45,174 nt of DNA from DASVCZ01 sp036381335 (GTDB lineage Bacteria; Patescibacteriota; Microgenomatia; UBA1400; PJMF01), in the NCBI GenBank assembly GCA_036381335.1, contig DASVCZ010000010.1, positions 1 through 45,174 of the forward strand. Direction: 5' to 3'. Every line of letters begins with the position of its first letter. Position 1 is the stretch's first letter. Both the position numbers and the translations under genes were made by a program. Shown here one piece after another: positions 1-7,686 of this stretch. The notes under the pieces are model-generated. The model saw only the letters and a list, made by a program, of their open reading frames with translations, was not told where the DNA came from and did not search any database.

Positions 1-2
1 AA

Positions 3-380
3 AATGACGTCAGTGCTCGCCGCGTTTTGCACCAATTCTTTGGCAAACGCGATGTGGTTAATACCATTGTCGACACCATTGCCCCGTTATTTGACGTCAA
101 CTCTGGTTTTACCACCTCTAAATCGTTGGGCGTTCGTCGCGGTGACAATGCCCAAATGGTCAAATTGGAACTGATCAAGAAGCCAGCCACTATGGGTACC
201 TTTAAGAGTCCTAAAGCTAAGCCGGCGAAAGCTAAAGCTGTGAAGCCTGCTGCCAAAAAAGCAGTAACCAAACCAGCCCCAAAAACCGCCGAGAAAAAAG
301 TCGCTAAAAAAGCACCAACTAAAAAGGCTCCTGCCAAGAAGGAGTCAGCAAAAAAAGCAACCAAAGCAACTAAGAAATAA
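3..380 (+). CDS. rplQ: Ribosomal protein L17, 3' part
   Basis: Large-subunit ribosomal protein L17, cut by the left window edge; the frame is open from base 3 (N-D-V-S-A-R-R-V-L-H-Q-F-F). The L17 core ends in the family's signature block with LGVRRGDNAQM followed by VKLELI. After it comes a tail of about 60 residues made almost only of Lys, Ala, Pro and Thr (KPAKAKAVKPAAKKA style). Bacterial L17 normally stops near the signature, so this tail is an extension; such basic tails usually contact RNA, which is inference here. It is followed directly by rplM and then rpsI, the usual ribosomal-protein order. The TTG at 27 is not the real start. Confidence 0.93.
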   Translation, partial: NDVSARRVLHQFFGKRDVVNTIVDTIAPLFDVNSGFTTSKSLGVRRGDNAQMVKLELIKKPATMGTFKSPKAKPAKAKAVKPAAKKAVTKPAPKTAEKKVAKKAPTKKAPAKKESAKKATKATKK

Positions 381-388
381 TTTTGATT

Positions 389-808
389 ATGAAAACGTAC
401 ATGCAAAAATCAGCAGAAGTCGAGCGCAAGTGGCACGTGATTGACGTCAGTGGCAAAATTTTAGGCCGCGTAGCGACCGAAATCGCCGAACTCCTGATTG
501 GTAAACACAAACCTACCTACACTCCCCATATTGATGCTGGTGATTACGTGGTGGTGCTCAATGCCAAAGAAATCAAAGTTACGGCTGGTAAAGAAAATAC
601 CATTTCCTACGCTCGTCACTCTGGTTTTCCTGGAGGTTTTAAAGTCGATACCTATGCAGATCTCATGGAGCGACATCCAGAAAGAATTATTGAAAAAGCA
701 GTCTATAACATGATTCCTAAAAATAAATTACGCCAAGAACGCATGAATCGGTTAAAGGTCTATGCGGGTACCGAACACAAGCACGAGTCACAAATTAAGA
801 AAGTTTAA
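389..808 (+). CDS. rplM: Ribosomal protein L13
   Basis: Large-subunit ribosomal protein L13, 139 residues, close to the usual 140. Visible family features are the start MKTYMQKSAEVERKWHVID, GKILGRVATEIAELLIGKHKPTYTPHIDAGDYVVVLNA, the HSGFPGG loop and the ending MIPKNKLRQERMNRLKVYAGTEHKH. An upstream in-frame TTG at 383 would add two residues, but the ATG at 389 matches the family start exactly. The gene begins 8 nt after the rplQ stop and precedes rpsI, as in most bacteria, so the three genes are probably co-transcribed. Confidence 0.97.
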   Translation: MKTYMQKSAEVERKWHVIDVSGKILGRVATEIAELLIGKHKPTYTPHIDAGDYVVVLNAKEIKVTAGKENTISYARHSGFPGGFKVDTYADLMERHPERIIEKAVYNMIPKNKLRQERMNRLKVYAGTEHKHESQIKKV

Positions 809-849
809 AAATTAAAACTTAAAATTAAAAACAAAGTTGCTGAAGAAAT

Positions 850-1374
850 ATGGCAAAGAAATTAATCAAAAAAAACAAAGTTGTTCAAAAAGTCGTCAAA
901 AAGGCTAAGCCAGTGACGGCTGCTCAAACACGGACTCAAACTACACAGCAGACAGAAGCAACGCCTTTTGTCGTCCCCAAAACCAAGTTCCACGAAGGTG
1001 TGGGTCGTCGTAAAGTGGCTACTGCTCGTGTTCGTCTCTATCAGGGTAAAGGTGAATTTATTGTGAACGACGTAGCAGCTGGCCAGTACTTCTCCACAGT
1101 AGTGGGTGCTCCTGCTATCTACAATAAACCCTTAGAAATTACAGGTCAAAAAGGCGAATTTACCATTGTGGCCAAAGTTAACGGCTCCGGTAAAAGTGCT
1201 CAGTTAGGAGCAGTGGTCCATGGTTTAGCTCGAGCGCTGGAAAAATTAAACCCCGAATACCGCACTCTCTTAAAGCCTGAAGGTTTCTTAACCCGCGACT
1301 CTCGCATGAAAGAAACTCGTAAAATTGGCACCGGTGGTAAAGCCCGCCGCAAGCGCCAATCTCCGAAGCGGTAA
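850..1374 (+). CDS. rpsI: Ribosomal protein S9 with N-terminal extension
   Basis: Small-subunit ribosomal protein S9, 174 residues against about 130 normally. The conserved part starts near residue 48 (FHEGVGRRKVATARVRLYQGKGEFIVN) and ends with the S9 tail GTGGKARRKRQSPKR, whose final Lys-Arg reaches the ribosomal P site in known structures. The first 45 residues are Lys, Val, Thr and Gln rich and form an extension not typical of S9. The start ATG at 850 follows the sequence GAAGAAAT. No clear terminator follows; the next element is a promoter for a small RNA. Confidence 0.96.
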   Translation: MAKKLIKKNKVVQKVVKKAKPVTAAQTRTQTTQQTEATPFVVPKTKFHEGVGRRKVATARVRLYQGKGEFIVNDVAAGQYFSTVVGAPAIYNKPLEITGQKGEFTIVAKVNGSGKSAQLGAVVHGLARALEKLNPEYRTLLKPEGFLTRDSRMKETRKIGTGGKARRKRQSPKR

Positions 1375-1430
1375 TCCTTATTTTCCCCTTAAGTATATCC
1401 GGTTGTATCCAATGACATTTTGGTCGCTTT

Positions 1431-1464
1431 TTGCCACCTTCTTGCCACCAACGATTGCTACACT
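1431..1464 (+). promoter_or_regulatory. Shared direct-repeat promoter, copy 1 (tRNA-like RNA A)
   Basis: TTGCCACC at 1431-1438 and again at 1442-1449, 11 bp apart. The -10 box TACACT (1459-1464) begins 17 nt after the start of the second repeat, and transcription should begin near 1471, at the 5' end of the tRNA-like RNA. Four more copies with the same spacing occur at 9.7, 19.2, 35.5 and 43.7 kb. Confidence 0.85.
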
Positions 1465-1470
1465 CGAGAG

Positions 1471-1546
1471 AGTGGGGGTGGGTTGGTCCTACGCTGAGAC
1501 TTGAGAAACTTAGCTAGCGGGTTCGAATCCCGTCACCTCCACCCTC
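1471..1546 (+). ncRNA. tRNA-like RNA A (short, D-arm lacking)
   Basis: The core at 1474-1541 looks like a 68-nt tRNA. A 7-bp acceptor helix (GGGGGTG with CACCTCC) is followed at its 3' end by A-CC. The T-arm has stem GCGGG/CCCGT and loop TTCGAAT. Only 36 nt separate the acceptor and T-stem (about 44 in a tRNA), leaving no room for a normal D-arm. The stem CTGAG/CTTAG (1494-1498, 1507-1511) closes a 10-nt loop containing TTGAGA, so no proper 7-nt anticodon loop forms. The acceptor helix continues beyond tRNA length (T1473-A1541, G1472-C1542, then GAG/CTC). The predicted transcript start coincides with the helix end. It is not a normal tRNA; its function is unknown. Nucleotides 1481-1486 and 1494-1506 are complementary to small RNA A. 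Confidence 0.7.
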
Positions 1547-1557
1547 ATATTCGCTTA

Positions 1558-1585
1558 TTGTTTTTAAGAAGACAGAGTGTATACT
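1558..1585 (+). promoter_or_regulatory. Promoter of small RNA A
   Basis: -35 TTGTTT (1558-1563), 16-nt spacer, -10 TATACT (1580-1585). The predicted start is near 1592, one base before the segment complementary to the tRNA-like RNA. It lacks the direct repeat seen upstream of the tRNA-like RNA. Confidence 0.65.
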
Positions 1586-1591
1586 ATTTTT

Positions 1592-1656
1592 ATCTCAAGT
1601 CTCAGTTGAAAGCCAACCTTAGTTAAGCAAATGCCATCCAACAGGGTGGTTTTTTG
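1592..1656 (+). ncRNA. Small RNA A, complementary to tRNA-like RNA A
   Basis: A short transcript of about 65 nt defined by the promoter at 1558-1585 and the terminator at 1634-1656. Bases 1593-1605 (TCTCAAGTCTCAG) are the exact reverse complement of 1494-1506 in tRNA-like RNA A, covering its central stem-loop. Bases 1613-1618 (CCAACC) complement 1481-1486. Both blocks are separated by 7 nt in each partner, so the duplex would be 13 bp + a symmetric 7x7 loop + 6 bp. No terminator separates the two RNAs, so read-through would give one RNA able to switch folds. The 3' half resembles that of small RNA B (GTTARGCAA, then ATRCCATCC). Antisense or decoy action is inferred. Confidence 0.65.
1634..1656 (+). 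terminator. Rho-independent terminator of small RNA A
   Basis: CCATCC (1634-1639), loop AACA, GGGTGG (1644-1649), then a T-run. The stem sequence and the TTTTTTGTTTT tail are nearly identical to the terminator at 43918-43943. Confidence 0.85.
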
Positions 1657-1668
1657 TTTTTGAGGGGG

Positions 1669-2451
1669 TCAACTACTGGCGCTCGAATAGTGCTTGAGGG
1701 CAAACTTCCACACGTACAGGCTGAAGGCAAAGAAACCCAGGCCGACCGTTACTGCTACTGCAATCGAATACGTGGGTGGCACGTTGATCAAGACTTCAGC
1801 TGGAATTGTGACCATCATGCCCACGGGCACTAGGAAGAATAGCGCCAACTTCAACGGCTCAAGATACATCGACACCGGAAACCGAGCTAAGCCTGAAATA
1901 TCTCTGTACAACCATATAATGCCATCGACTTCGGTCGTAAAAATAGCGGTAGCAGCTACTAAAATATGAAAGGCAGTGGCAATTAAAAGCGCGTTAATGA
2001 GCAAAATGAAGTACCAGGCAATTGAAAGAGGCGTCATAGCCAGGTCTAACCCCGCCAAGATGTACATCATGATCGCCAGCGTGGGGAAGAAAAAAACCAC
2101 ATCATTAATATCGGGCTGTCCCAATAACGTAGCAAACAAAGGTTTAATCGGCCGCAGTAAGTAAAAATCAAACTCTCCATTCCGAATCTTGTGGCCAAAG
2201 CCATAGACCGACCGATAGAAAATTTGCGCCAGCTGATCTACTAGTTGGTAGGTAATAAAGAAGACCAACATTTGATCGGTGGTGTAATGAGCAAATTCTT
2301 TAACTTGGCTTTTGATGAGAAAGAGAAAGACAAACGTCATCGCTAAACGAATGGCTTTGCCAATAATAAACAGGACGTTGGTATACCGATTGACGAAGCT
2401 GATCTGTAAAGCATTAAAGGCTAGTTTTTTCCAAACTTCAAAGTATTTCAT
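1669..2451 (-). CDS. ABC-2 family permease (pair 1, second member)
   Basis: Integral membrane subunit of an ABC exporter, 260 residues with about six hydrophobic segments. It contains the block IRNGEFDFYLLRPIKPL near residue 85, shared by all six permeases here and matching the ABC-2 (former DUF990, PF06182-like) family. A longer frame runs to 2532, but the ATG at 2451 starts 2 nt after the upstream permease stop and gives the family start MKYFEVWKKLAF. It ends in KHYSSASS, a Ser-rich ending shared by the paralogues. The substrate cannot be read from sequence; in this family drug, lipid or polysaccharide export is common. Confidence 0.85.
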   Translation of the reverse strand: MKYFEVWKKLAFNALQISFVNRYTNVLFIIGKAIRLAMTFVFLFLIKSQVKEFAHYTTDQMLVFFITYQLVDQLAQIFYRSVYGFGHKIRNGEFDFYLLRPIKPLFATLLGQPDINDVVFFFPTLAIMMYILAGLDLAMTPLSIAWYFILLINALLIATAFHILVAATAIFTTEVDGIIWLYRDISGLARFPVSMYLEPLKLALFFLVPVGMMVTIPAEVLINVPPTYSIAVAVTVGLGFFAFSLYVWKFALKHYSSASS

Positions 2452-2453
2452 AT

Positions 2454-3254
2454 CTATTGCCCCGCTGCTGAATAACTTTTCATCCCATGATTCCACACCT
2501 GCCGGGCCACTGTCCCTAACAGTAACGTCCATCCTATTAAGACCAAGGTGTTAAAGAGTATTTCTTGCTCGGTATATCGATCCAAGTAAAGTTGGAGTTG
2601 GGCATACGACATGTAGGGGAAAGGCGTTAGGTAGACAATTTTTTGGATTATAGTCGGCAAGATATCTAGCGGGTAAAGCCGCCCAGCAGTGAAGTCTAAG
2701 AAAATGAAAAATAAAAACCGGGGCGCCCAGACTTCAGGACTCCAAAAACCTAGAGTTCCCAGTAAAATATTAATGAAAAAATAAATGAAAGCGCCTAAGA
2801 TCAACCAGATTACGAAAAGAGCCAGAATAAAAGGCGAAGTGGGAAAGTGCAAAGTTGGTTGGAAAATAAAATAGAGAATTGTACTTTCAATAATCACGAA
2901 ACCGAAGTTTTTAAGTTTGTCAGCCACATCTTGAACTCCCAAATACAGCCAGACATTGACTGGTTTGACTAATTCCTTGCTGATAGCCCCCGAATAAATG
3001 TCGCTGGCTAAGCCGTGCATGACGGTGGCTAAAATAATGCTTTGCAGGATCCCGATGAGGAAGATGTACGTAATCATACTCTCTTCGGTATAGCCAAAAG
3101 TGCTATTTTGATTGGTGTAAATGACCGACCAAATGGTCAGGGCCATTAAGCTCGATAAGAAATTGCGCAGTCGCCATAATAGGACGCTGGTGCGGTAAAC
3201 AAAGCCGTTGGACCAGGAGAGTTTTAAAAGCTGATAATATTTTTTTATTTGCAC
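2454..3254 (-). CDS. ABC-2 family permease (pair 1, first member)
   Basis: Membrane permease of 266 residues with about six hydrophobic segments and the block ISKELVKPVNVWLYL near residue 95, equivalent to the RNG-x-D-x-x-L-x-RP block of the paralogues. It ends in MKSYSAAGQ. The chosen start is GTG at 3254, which gives MQIKKYYQLLKLSW like the paralogues. That start codon lies inside one arm of a 17-bp inverted repeat (3249-3265 and 3399-3415). Its partner gene follows after 2 nt, so the two probably form a heterodimer with the ATPase encoded upstream. Confidence 0.83.
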   Translation of the reverse strand: MQIKKYYQLLKLSWSNGFVYRTSVLLWRLRNFLSSLMALTIWSVIYTNQNSTFGYTEESMITYIFLIGILQSIILATVMHGLASDIYSGAISKELVKPVNVWLYLGVQDVADKLKNFGFVIIESTILYFIFQPTLHFPTSPFILALFVIWLILGAFIYFFINILLGTLGFWSPEVWAPRFLFFIFLDFTAGRLYPLDILPTIIQKIVYLTPFPYMSYAQLQLYLDRYTEQEILFNTLVLIGWTLLLGTVARQVWNHGMKSYSAAGQ

Positions 3255-3415
3255 GAATATTAGATTCCAGACACGTTCGACTCTACACTTGCTTTATTAT
3301 AGCTGCTCATGGTCTTCTTTGTTCTCACTCTCAGATCCACCTATACAACGACTGATGCGCATCATACTTTGTGGTGACGGTGTCTCTGACGGTCTCTCAT
3401 CTAATATTTGTGCAA
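3249..3415. repeat. 167-bp intergenic element bounded by 17-bp inverted repeats
   Basis: TTGCACGAATATTAGAT (3249-3265) and ATCTAATATTTGTGCAA (3399-3415) are inverted repeats matching at 16 of 17 positions. They bound almost the whole gap between the ATPase stop (3424) and the permease start (3254). In the minus-strand transcript the arms would pair across about 130 nt and bury the permease GTG start. A miniature inverted-repeat insertion is the other explanation. No protein is encoded. Short repeats (GACGGT twice, near 3377-3393) lie next to the right arm. Confidence 0.7.
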
Positions 3416-3423
3416 TTTAGTTA

Positions 3424-4434
3424 TCAGTTATTTTTAGTCTGAAAAACTTCCCTGATAATAGCTTCAATGGGAGGCTCTTCAATGTTAACGTCTTGGACCG
3501 GGAATTTTTCGAGAATCTTGGCGGCAGTTTTGGCAGCGTGCTTGCGAGGAACTAAGAGGGTGGCGGTTAAGGCGGTACCGTCTTCACCCAGTTCCTTGAC
3601 TTGACCGTATTTAGCGAGCTCTTTACTGCTCACCTTTTCACCAAAAACTAATGACAGAATTTTATTACGGGCATACTTATCGATAATGCTTTGGAGTCTA
3701 CCGTCAAAAATCTTGTGACCCTTGTCTATAATAATTGCTCGCTCACATAACTCTTTCACATCATCCATATAATGACTGGTCAGAATGATGGTGGCGCCGA
3801 ACTCTTTATTGTATTGCTTAATAAAATCTCGCAGGACTTTTTGCATGACCACGTCTAAGCCAATAGTTGGCTCATCCAAAAAGAGGACCTTCGGATTGTG
3901 TAGCAGCGCGGCAATCAACTCACACTTCATCCGTTGACCGAGCGATAATTTTCTGACTTGAATATTTAAAATGTCCCGCACGTCGAGTAAATCCACGAGC
4001 TTATCTAAGGTCTTTCCAAATTGAGCGGTGGGAATTTCGTAAATAGCTTTGTTCAACAAGAATGTTTCCATCGCGGGCAAGTCCCACCAGAGCTGATTCT
4101 TTTGACCCATGACCAAGGCAAACTGCTTTTGAAATTCGGGCTTTCGGTCCCAAGGATTGTATCCTAGGACGCTGACTTGGCCTTCAGAAGGATACAACAG
4201 CCCGGAAAGTACCTTCAACGTCGTAGTCTTACCGGCGCCGTTCTGGCCAATGAACCCCACTACTTCGCCAGGGTAAATGTCAAAGGAAATATCGTCGACG
4301 GCTTTGACTTCTTCGTACTCCCGATGCCACAAGGATTTGATCGACCCCCACAGGCCAGGTTCCTTCCGATAGACCTTAAAGTACTTCTTAAGACCTTGGA
4401 TACTAATAATGGGGGTGCGGGATGACTGCGGCAT
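3424..4434 (-). CDS. ABC transporter ATP-binding protein
   Basis: Cytoplasmic ATPase of 336 residues. Walker A is GQNGAGKTT near residue 63, the Q-loop lies in ALVMGQKNQLWWDLPAMETF, the signature is LSLGQR, Walker B is VLFLDEPTIGLD, and the switch is TSHYMDD. It continues for about 90 residues after the nucleotide-binding domain, as in the NatA/DrrA-type subfamily with an accessory C-terminal domain. It is the only ATPase among six ABC-2 permeases, so it probably energises the pair on either side and perhaps all three pairs. The start ATG at 4434 gives MPQSSRTPIISIQGLKKYF. Confidence 0.95.
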   Translation of the reverse strand: MPQSSRTPIISIQGLKKYFKVYRKEPGLWGSIKSLWHREYEEVKAVDDISFDIYPGEVVGFIGQNGAGKTTTLKVLSGLLYPSEGQVSVLGYNPWDRKPEFQKQFALVMGQKNQLWWDLPAMETFLLNKAIYEIPTAQFGKTLDKLVDLLDVRDILNIQVRKLSLGQRMKCELIAALLHNPKVLFLDEPTIGLDVVMQKVLRDFIKQYNKEFGATIILTSHYMDDVKELCERAIIIDKGHKIFDGRLQSIIDKYARNKILSLVFGEKVSSKELAKYGQVKELGEDGTALTATLLVPRKHAAKTAAKILEKFPVQDVNIEEPPIEAIIREVFQTKNN

Positions 4435-4450
4435 AGAGACCTATTATACG

Positions 4451-5248
4451 CTAACTGCTGGCACTTGAGTACTGTTGCAAACCCATTTTCCAGAGATAGC
4501 TACTAAGTAAGGTGGAGCCAATGGCCACCAGTAAGGTCCCACCTAGTAATAGAAATGAACCTCGATTAAGCAAAAAAGAAACAGGCACATAGGCGGCGAG
4601 AGCTATTGGCAACAGTGTAAAAAAGACCAAGCCTACTGGCCAAGGATAAATAATGGTGGGATAAAAACATTGGTCGCTGGCTGATTGCAAAGTCCGTAGC
4701 GCTTGACTAGCCTTGGTCATAAAGAAAGCTAATGAGGCGTAACAAGTGAAAACTCGATAATGAATATAAATGCCTAAAATAAAAAATCCCAGGTAAATTA
4801 CGGCTGAAACAAAAGTGATCGAAGACAGATTAAGTGAAGCATAGTATAGAAATACACACATCATAACCACGCCAATTAGAGCAGATTCAATTCTAAACTT
4901 GCTAATAGATAGTAAAAAGAGCGGATTAACGGGCTTAATTAAAGTTTTATCAAAATCACCATTGCGAATGTCATAGAGAACAAAGTATTTAAAGCCGTCA
5001 AAAAAGAATGTTTCCATCAGTGCCCACATGACCATCATCGAGGCATACATGAGCATGATTTCGTTATAGTCAAAGCCACCAAGGAAGTTAGTTTGGGTAA
5101 ACACAGTATTTATTAATAATAAAGTTCCGCTAATATAGGCAAACATATAAAACGACCGAACAACGGCATCAACTCGATACTCAAGGATAGTAGCTAAGGC
5201 GAGCTTAGCCATCTGGCCAAAGACTTTTAAATAATACCCTAATCGCAT
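4451..5248 (-). CDS. ABC-2 family permease (pair 2, second member)
   Basis: Membrane permease of 265 residues with about six hydrophobic segments. Its block IRNGDFDKTLIKPVNPLFLL corresponds to that of the paralogues and it ends QQYSSASS, like the gene at 1669. The frame is open back to 5299, but the ATG at 5248 (MRLGYYLKVFGQMAKLAL) follows the upstream permease stop by 2 nt and matches the paralogue starts. It lies 16 nt upstream of the ATPase gene and is clearly in one transcript with it. Confidence 0.84.
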   Translation of the reverse strand: MRLGYYLKVFGQMAKLALATILEYRVDAVVRSFYMFAYISGTLLLINTVFTQTNFLGGFDYNEIMLMYASMMVMWALMETFFFDGFKYFVLYDIRNGDFDKTLIKPVNPLFLLSISKFRIESALIGVVMMCVFLYYASLNLSSITFVSAVIYLGFFILGIYIHYRVFTCYASLAFFMTKASQALRTLQSASDQCFYPTIIYPWPVGLVFFTLLPIALAAYVPVSFLLNRGSFLLLGGTLLVAIGSTLLSSYLWKMGLQQYSSASS

Positions 5249-5250
5249 AG

Positions 5251-6033
5251 TTAAATCCCCGTACTTTCGTAATTTCTGCTGGCTTGATACCACATCCATT
5301 TTTGAAGCAAAGTAATGATGATTGCCCAGATGCTTAAAATGCCCAAGGCATGCAACCCTAGAGTTAAACTGAGTTCTCCTTGTAGCAGCCTAATGGGGGT
5401 GAAAGCAAAATGAGGTGCCGGGCTGTAATAAAGCAGCTTTTGAAACCATTCGGGGAAGAAGATGATAGGAATCATCATACCAGAAGTAAAACGAATTAAA
5501 AAAAGAGCTGACATACGAATTGAATCCACTTGAATAAACCAAAATCCCAGTAGACTCAGAGAGAAGTACAAGGTGAAAGTGGTATAAAAAATGATTGGCA
5601 AAAAAGCTACGGCTAGCAGCACTTGCAGGAAGGATGGGTGATAGGCGTAACCAAGCAACCAAACCAAGGGGATTAAAAAGAAGACTCGCACACAGATGTC
5701 AAAAAATGCGGTAGCTGCTTCCACCCCCATGTAATACAAATGAGGTGATAAAGGTTTTAACATGAACTTTGAAATGTATCCCAGTCGAATATCACTCTCC
5801 ACGTAATCTAGGTGGTAATTAGAGAGACCATACATGATGGCAGCAGCCACGTAATAGGTGATGATTTGGGAAATATCTAAACTGAGGTCAGGATTTTCTT
5901 TTTTTACAGCCAACCACAAAAACATAACAAAGGAAATTAAAGCACTGTAGCGAATCAGACGCATGAGGTTGTCTACTCGATACTCTAAGATATCCAGGAG
6001 TGCCAATTGGAAAGATAAAAGGTATTTTTTCAC
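5251..6033 (-). CDS. ABC-2 family permease (pair 2, first member)
   Basis: Membrane permease of 260 residues, about six hydrophobic segments. It starts MKKYLLSFQLALLDILEYRVDNLMRLIRYS; the motif LEYRVD near residue 17 recurs in the neighbouring paralogues (ILEYRVDAVV, LMEYRTDFYF). It has DIRLGYISKFMLKPLSPHLYYM in place of the RNG block and ends in RNYESTGI. It precedes its partner by 2 nt. Pairing of two unlike permeases is inferred from gene order repeated three times in this cluster. Confidence 0.83.
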   Translation of the reverse strand: MKKYLLSFQLALLDILEYRVDNLMRLIRYSALISFVMFLWLAVKKENPDLSLDISQIITYYVAAAIMYGLSNYHLDYVESDIRLGYISKFMLKPLSPHLYYMGVEAATAFFDICVRVFFLIPLVWLLGYAYHPSFLQVLLAVAFLPIIFYTTFTLYFSLSLLGFWFIQVDSIRMSALFLIRFTSGMMIPIIFFPEWFQKLLYYSPAPHFAFTPIRLLQGELSLTLGLHALGILSIWAIIITLLQKWMWYQASRNYESTGI

Positions 6034-6061
6034 CTTTGTATTTTAACATTAAAAGCTTGCT

Positions 6062-6850
6062 TTACCCGCCGACACTGGAGTACTTTTTAACGGAATATTT
6101 AAAGAACACTCTGGAAACTAGGAATGTCAGGCAGCTGAAGACGATGAAGTAACTTAGCCAAGCCCCTGAAAGTTGATGCAGCAAGATTTCGGTAGGTAGC
6201 GAAGAGACCAGGCCCAGGGGCAAAACAACGGTAAATAGTGTTGAGCTGAGGCCGATGTAGACCGTTCGCGGCACCTGCCACATCCGACGGAAGGCCGGCA
6301 CAATTTCATTAATGTTATCTAGTTTTTCTACCCAGAAGGCCAAAGTAGCGACGGTAAACCAGAGTGAGTAGATAAACAGCAGGGCGAAGAAAAAGGTCGT
6401 AATAAAGAGGATGATTGAGATAGAATCAGGTGTGATTCCTAGTTGCCGCAACGACCAAGCTACAGCTGCTAAGCCAATCAGGAAACGAGGAATGTTGTTG
6501 TAGGAAGTCTCAGTGGCCATCATGGCGAACTGAGCATCAATGGGCTTGACCAAGACTCCACTTAATTTGCCACTAAAGATTTGACCAGTGTAACTCCACA
6601 TATTTTGGGCCATGAAACTCCAGGTGAAGGCGTCGAGCATAGTGAAGACGCCGAGTAAGGCATAAAGCTCCCACCGGCTCCAGCCGCCAATGGTGCCGTT
6701 TAAATTGATCAGTAAACTAAAAAAGAAAAAGTTAAACGTCGTCCACATGACTGAGACGGTCATCCAAAAATAAAAGTCAGTCCGATACTCCATTAACTTC
6801 ATTAAAGAGACTTTACGAAAAAACCAGAAGAGGTGCCAATGTTTATACAT
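6062..6850 (-). CDS. ABC-2 family permease (pair 3, second member)
   Basis: Membrane permease of 262 residues with about six hydrophobic segments; start MYKHWHLFWFFRKVSLMKLMEYRTDFYF. The conserved cytoplasmic block reads FSGKLSGVLVKPIDAQFAMM and the C-terminus is KKYSSVGG, again the Ser-Gly-rich ending of this set. It lies 28 nt upstream of pair 2 on the same strand. It has no ATPase of its own within the window. Confidence 0.82.
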   Translation of the reverse strand: MYKHWHLFWFFRKVSLMKLMEYRTDFYFWMTVSVMWTTFNFFFFSLLINLNGTIGGWSRWELYALLGVFTMLDAFTWSFMAQNMWSYTGQIFSGKLSGVLVKPIDAQFAMMATETSYNNIPRFLIGLAAVAWSLRQLGITPDSISIILFITTFFFALLFIYSLWFTVATLAFWVEKLDNINEIVPAFRRMWQVPRTVYIGLSSTLFTVVLPLGLVSSLPTEILLHQLSGAWLSYFIVFSCLTFLVSRVFFKYSVKKYSSVGG

Positions 6851-6874
6851 ACTTTTTATTCCTAATTTTTAAAT

Positions 6875-7669
6875 TTAGCCACCAACGCTTGCATACTGAT
6901 AGACTGCTTTGCTCCATAGCCAGCGACTAAAAAGGAACATGCCTATGACGGTCGCGCTCAGGTACACGGCGTCGACTGCACCAAACTGATAGGTACCTTG
7001 AACTACTCCGATCGGAACGGCATACAGATATTTGAGAGGGAGTGAGTGTACGATCTGGCTCATCCAACTAGGCATAAAAGCCAGCGGGAGCATCGAGCCA
7101 CTGAGCAAGGTAATGGTGACCCACTTAAAATGTTGCAAGCCGTGGGATCCTTCCAGCCAGAAAGTTCCTAGCACGATCCAAAGTCCGATCATGAAGTTGA
7201 TCAGGTACGCCAATATCAGGAGCGGCAGAAAAAGCACCAGCCGAGATAAAGGAAAAGCAAAAGTGCCGAGGTTGAGACTGGCGGTGATACCTAGAAACAG
7301 CAGAAAAATGGGCAAAAACATGGCAATATACGTGACCTTACCGCCGATATCTTTCCATAGAATTTCATGAATATATGACAGAGGCCGGATTAAAAAGAAA
7401 TCAATTTTTCCATTTCTAATCTCATCAGATCGCCACTCTTCAAAATGGATGTCGCTGATAGCCCCAATTAAGATAACCAGCAAGTAGTAGTTGATCGTTT
7501 GGTGCAAGGTGTAACCCCGGATAGTATCTTGATCTTGATACATGCCAATCCAAATGAGAAACAGGACCAGAAACGGAATGGCATCGAGAATAGTCCAGAT
7601 GACGAGCTCACTCCGGAACTGGAGGCTGCGGATAACCATGTAGCGCAACAAGGCAATGTATTTGGCCAT
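6875..7669 (-). CDS. ABC-2 family permease (pair 3, first member)
   Basis: Membrane permease of 264 residues with about six hydrophobic segments, starting MAKYIALLRYMVIRSLQFRSEL. A longer frame to 7693 would add eight residues and nearly touch the HU stop; the ATG at 7669 matches the paralogues better. The block EIRNGKIDFFLIRPLSYIHEIL is the clearest copy of the family motif and the ending is YQYASVGG. It is the first permease gene of the minus-strand transporter cluster, directly downstream of the HU gene. Confidence 0.82.
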   Translation of the reverse strand: MAKYIALLRYMVIRSLQFRSELVIWTILDAIPFLVLFLIWIGMYQDQDTIRGYTLHQTINYYLLVILIGAISDIHFEEWRSDEIRNGKIDFFLIRPLSYIHEILWKDIGGKVTYIAMFLPIFLLFLGITASLNLGTFAFPLSRLVLFLPLLILAYLINFMIGLWIVLGTFWLEGSHGLQHFKWVTITLLSGSMLPLAFMPSWMSQIVHSLPLKYLYAVPIGVVQGTYQFGAVDAVYLSATVIGMFLFSRWLWSKAVYQYASVGG

Positions 7670-7686
7670 AGCGCTATTGTACCGGT

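Noticed and set aside
461..676. Reading frames antisense or out of frame within ribosomal protein genes
   Set aside because: They overlap rplM fully, have no ribosome site and no protein-like composition.
1474..1541. Ordinary tRNA gene
   Set aside because: No room for a D-arm, a 10-nt loop instead of a 7-nt anticodon loop, and an acceptor helix continuing beyond 7 bp. It was kept as tRNA-like RNA.
1471..1656. T-box riboswitch or split tmRNA
   Set aside because: A T-box pairs only through a codon triplet and the tRNA end, not over 13-26 nt, and no downstream aminoacyl-tRNA gene follows. No tag-peptide frame is present for a two-piece tmRNA.
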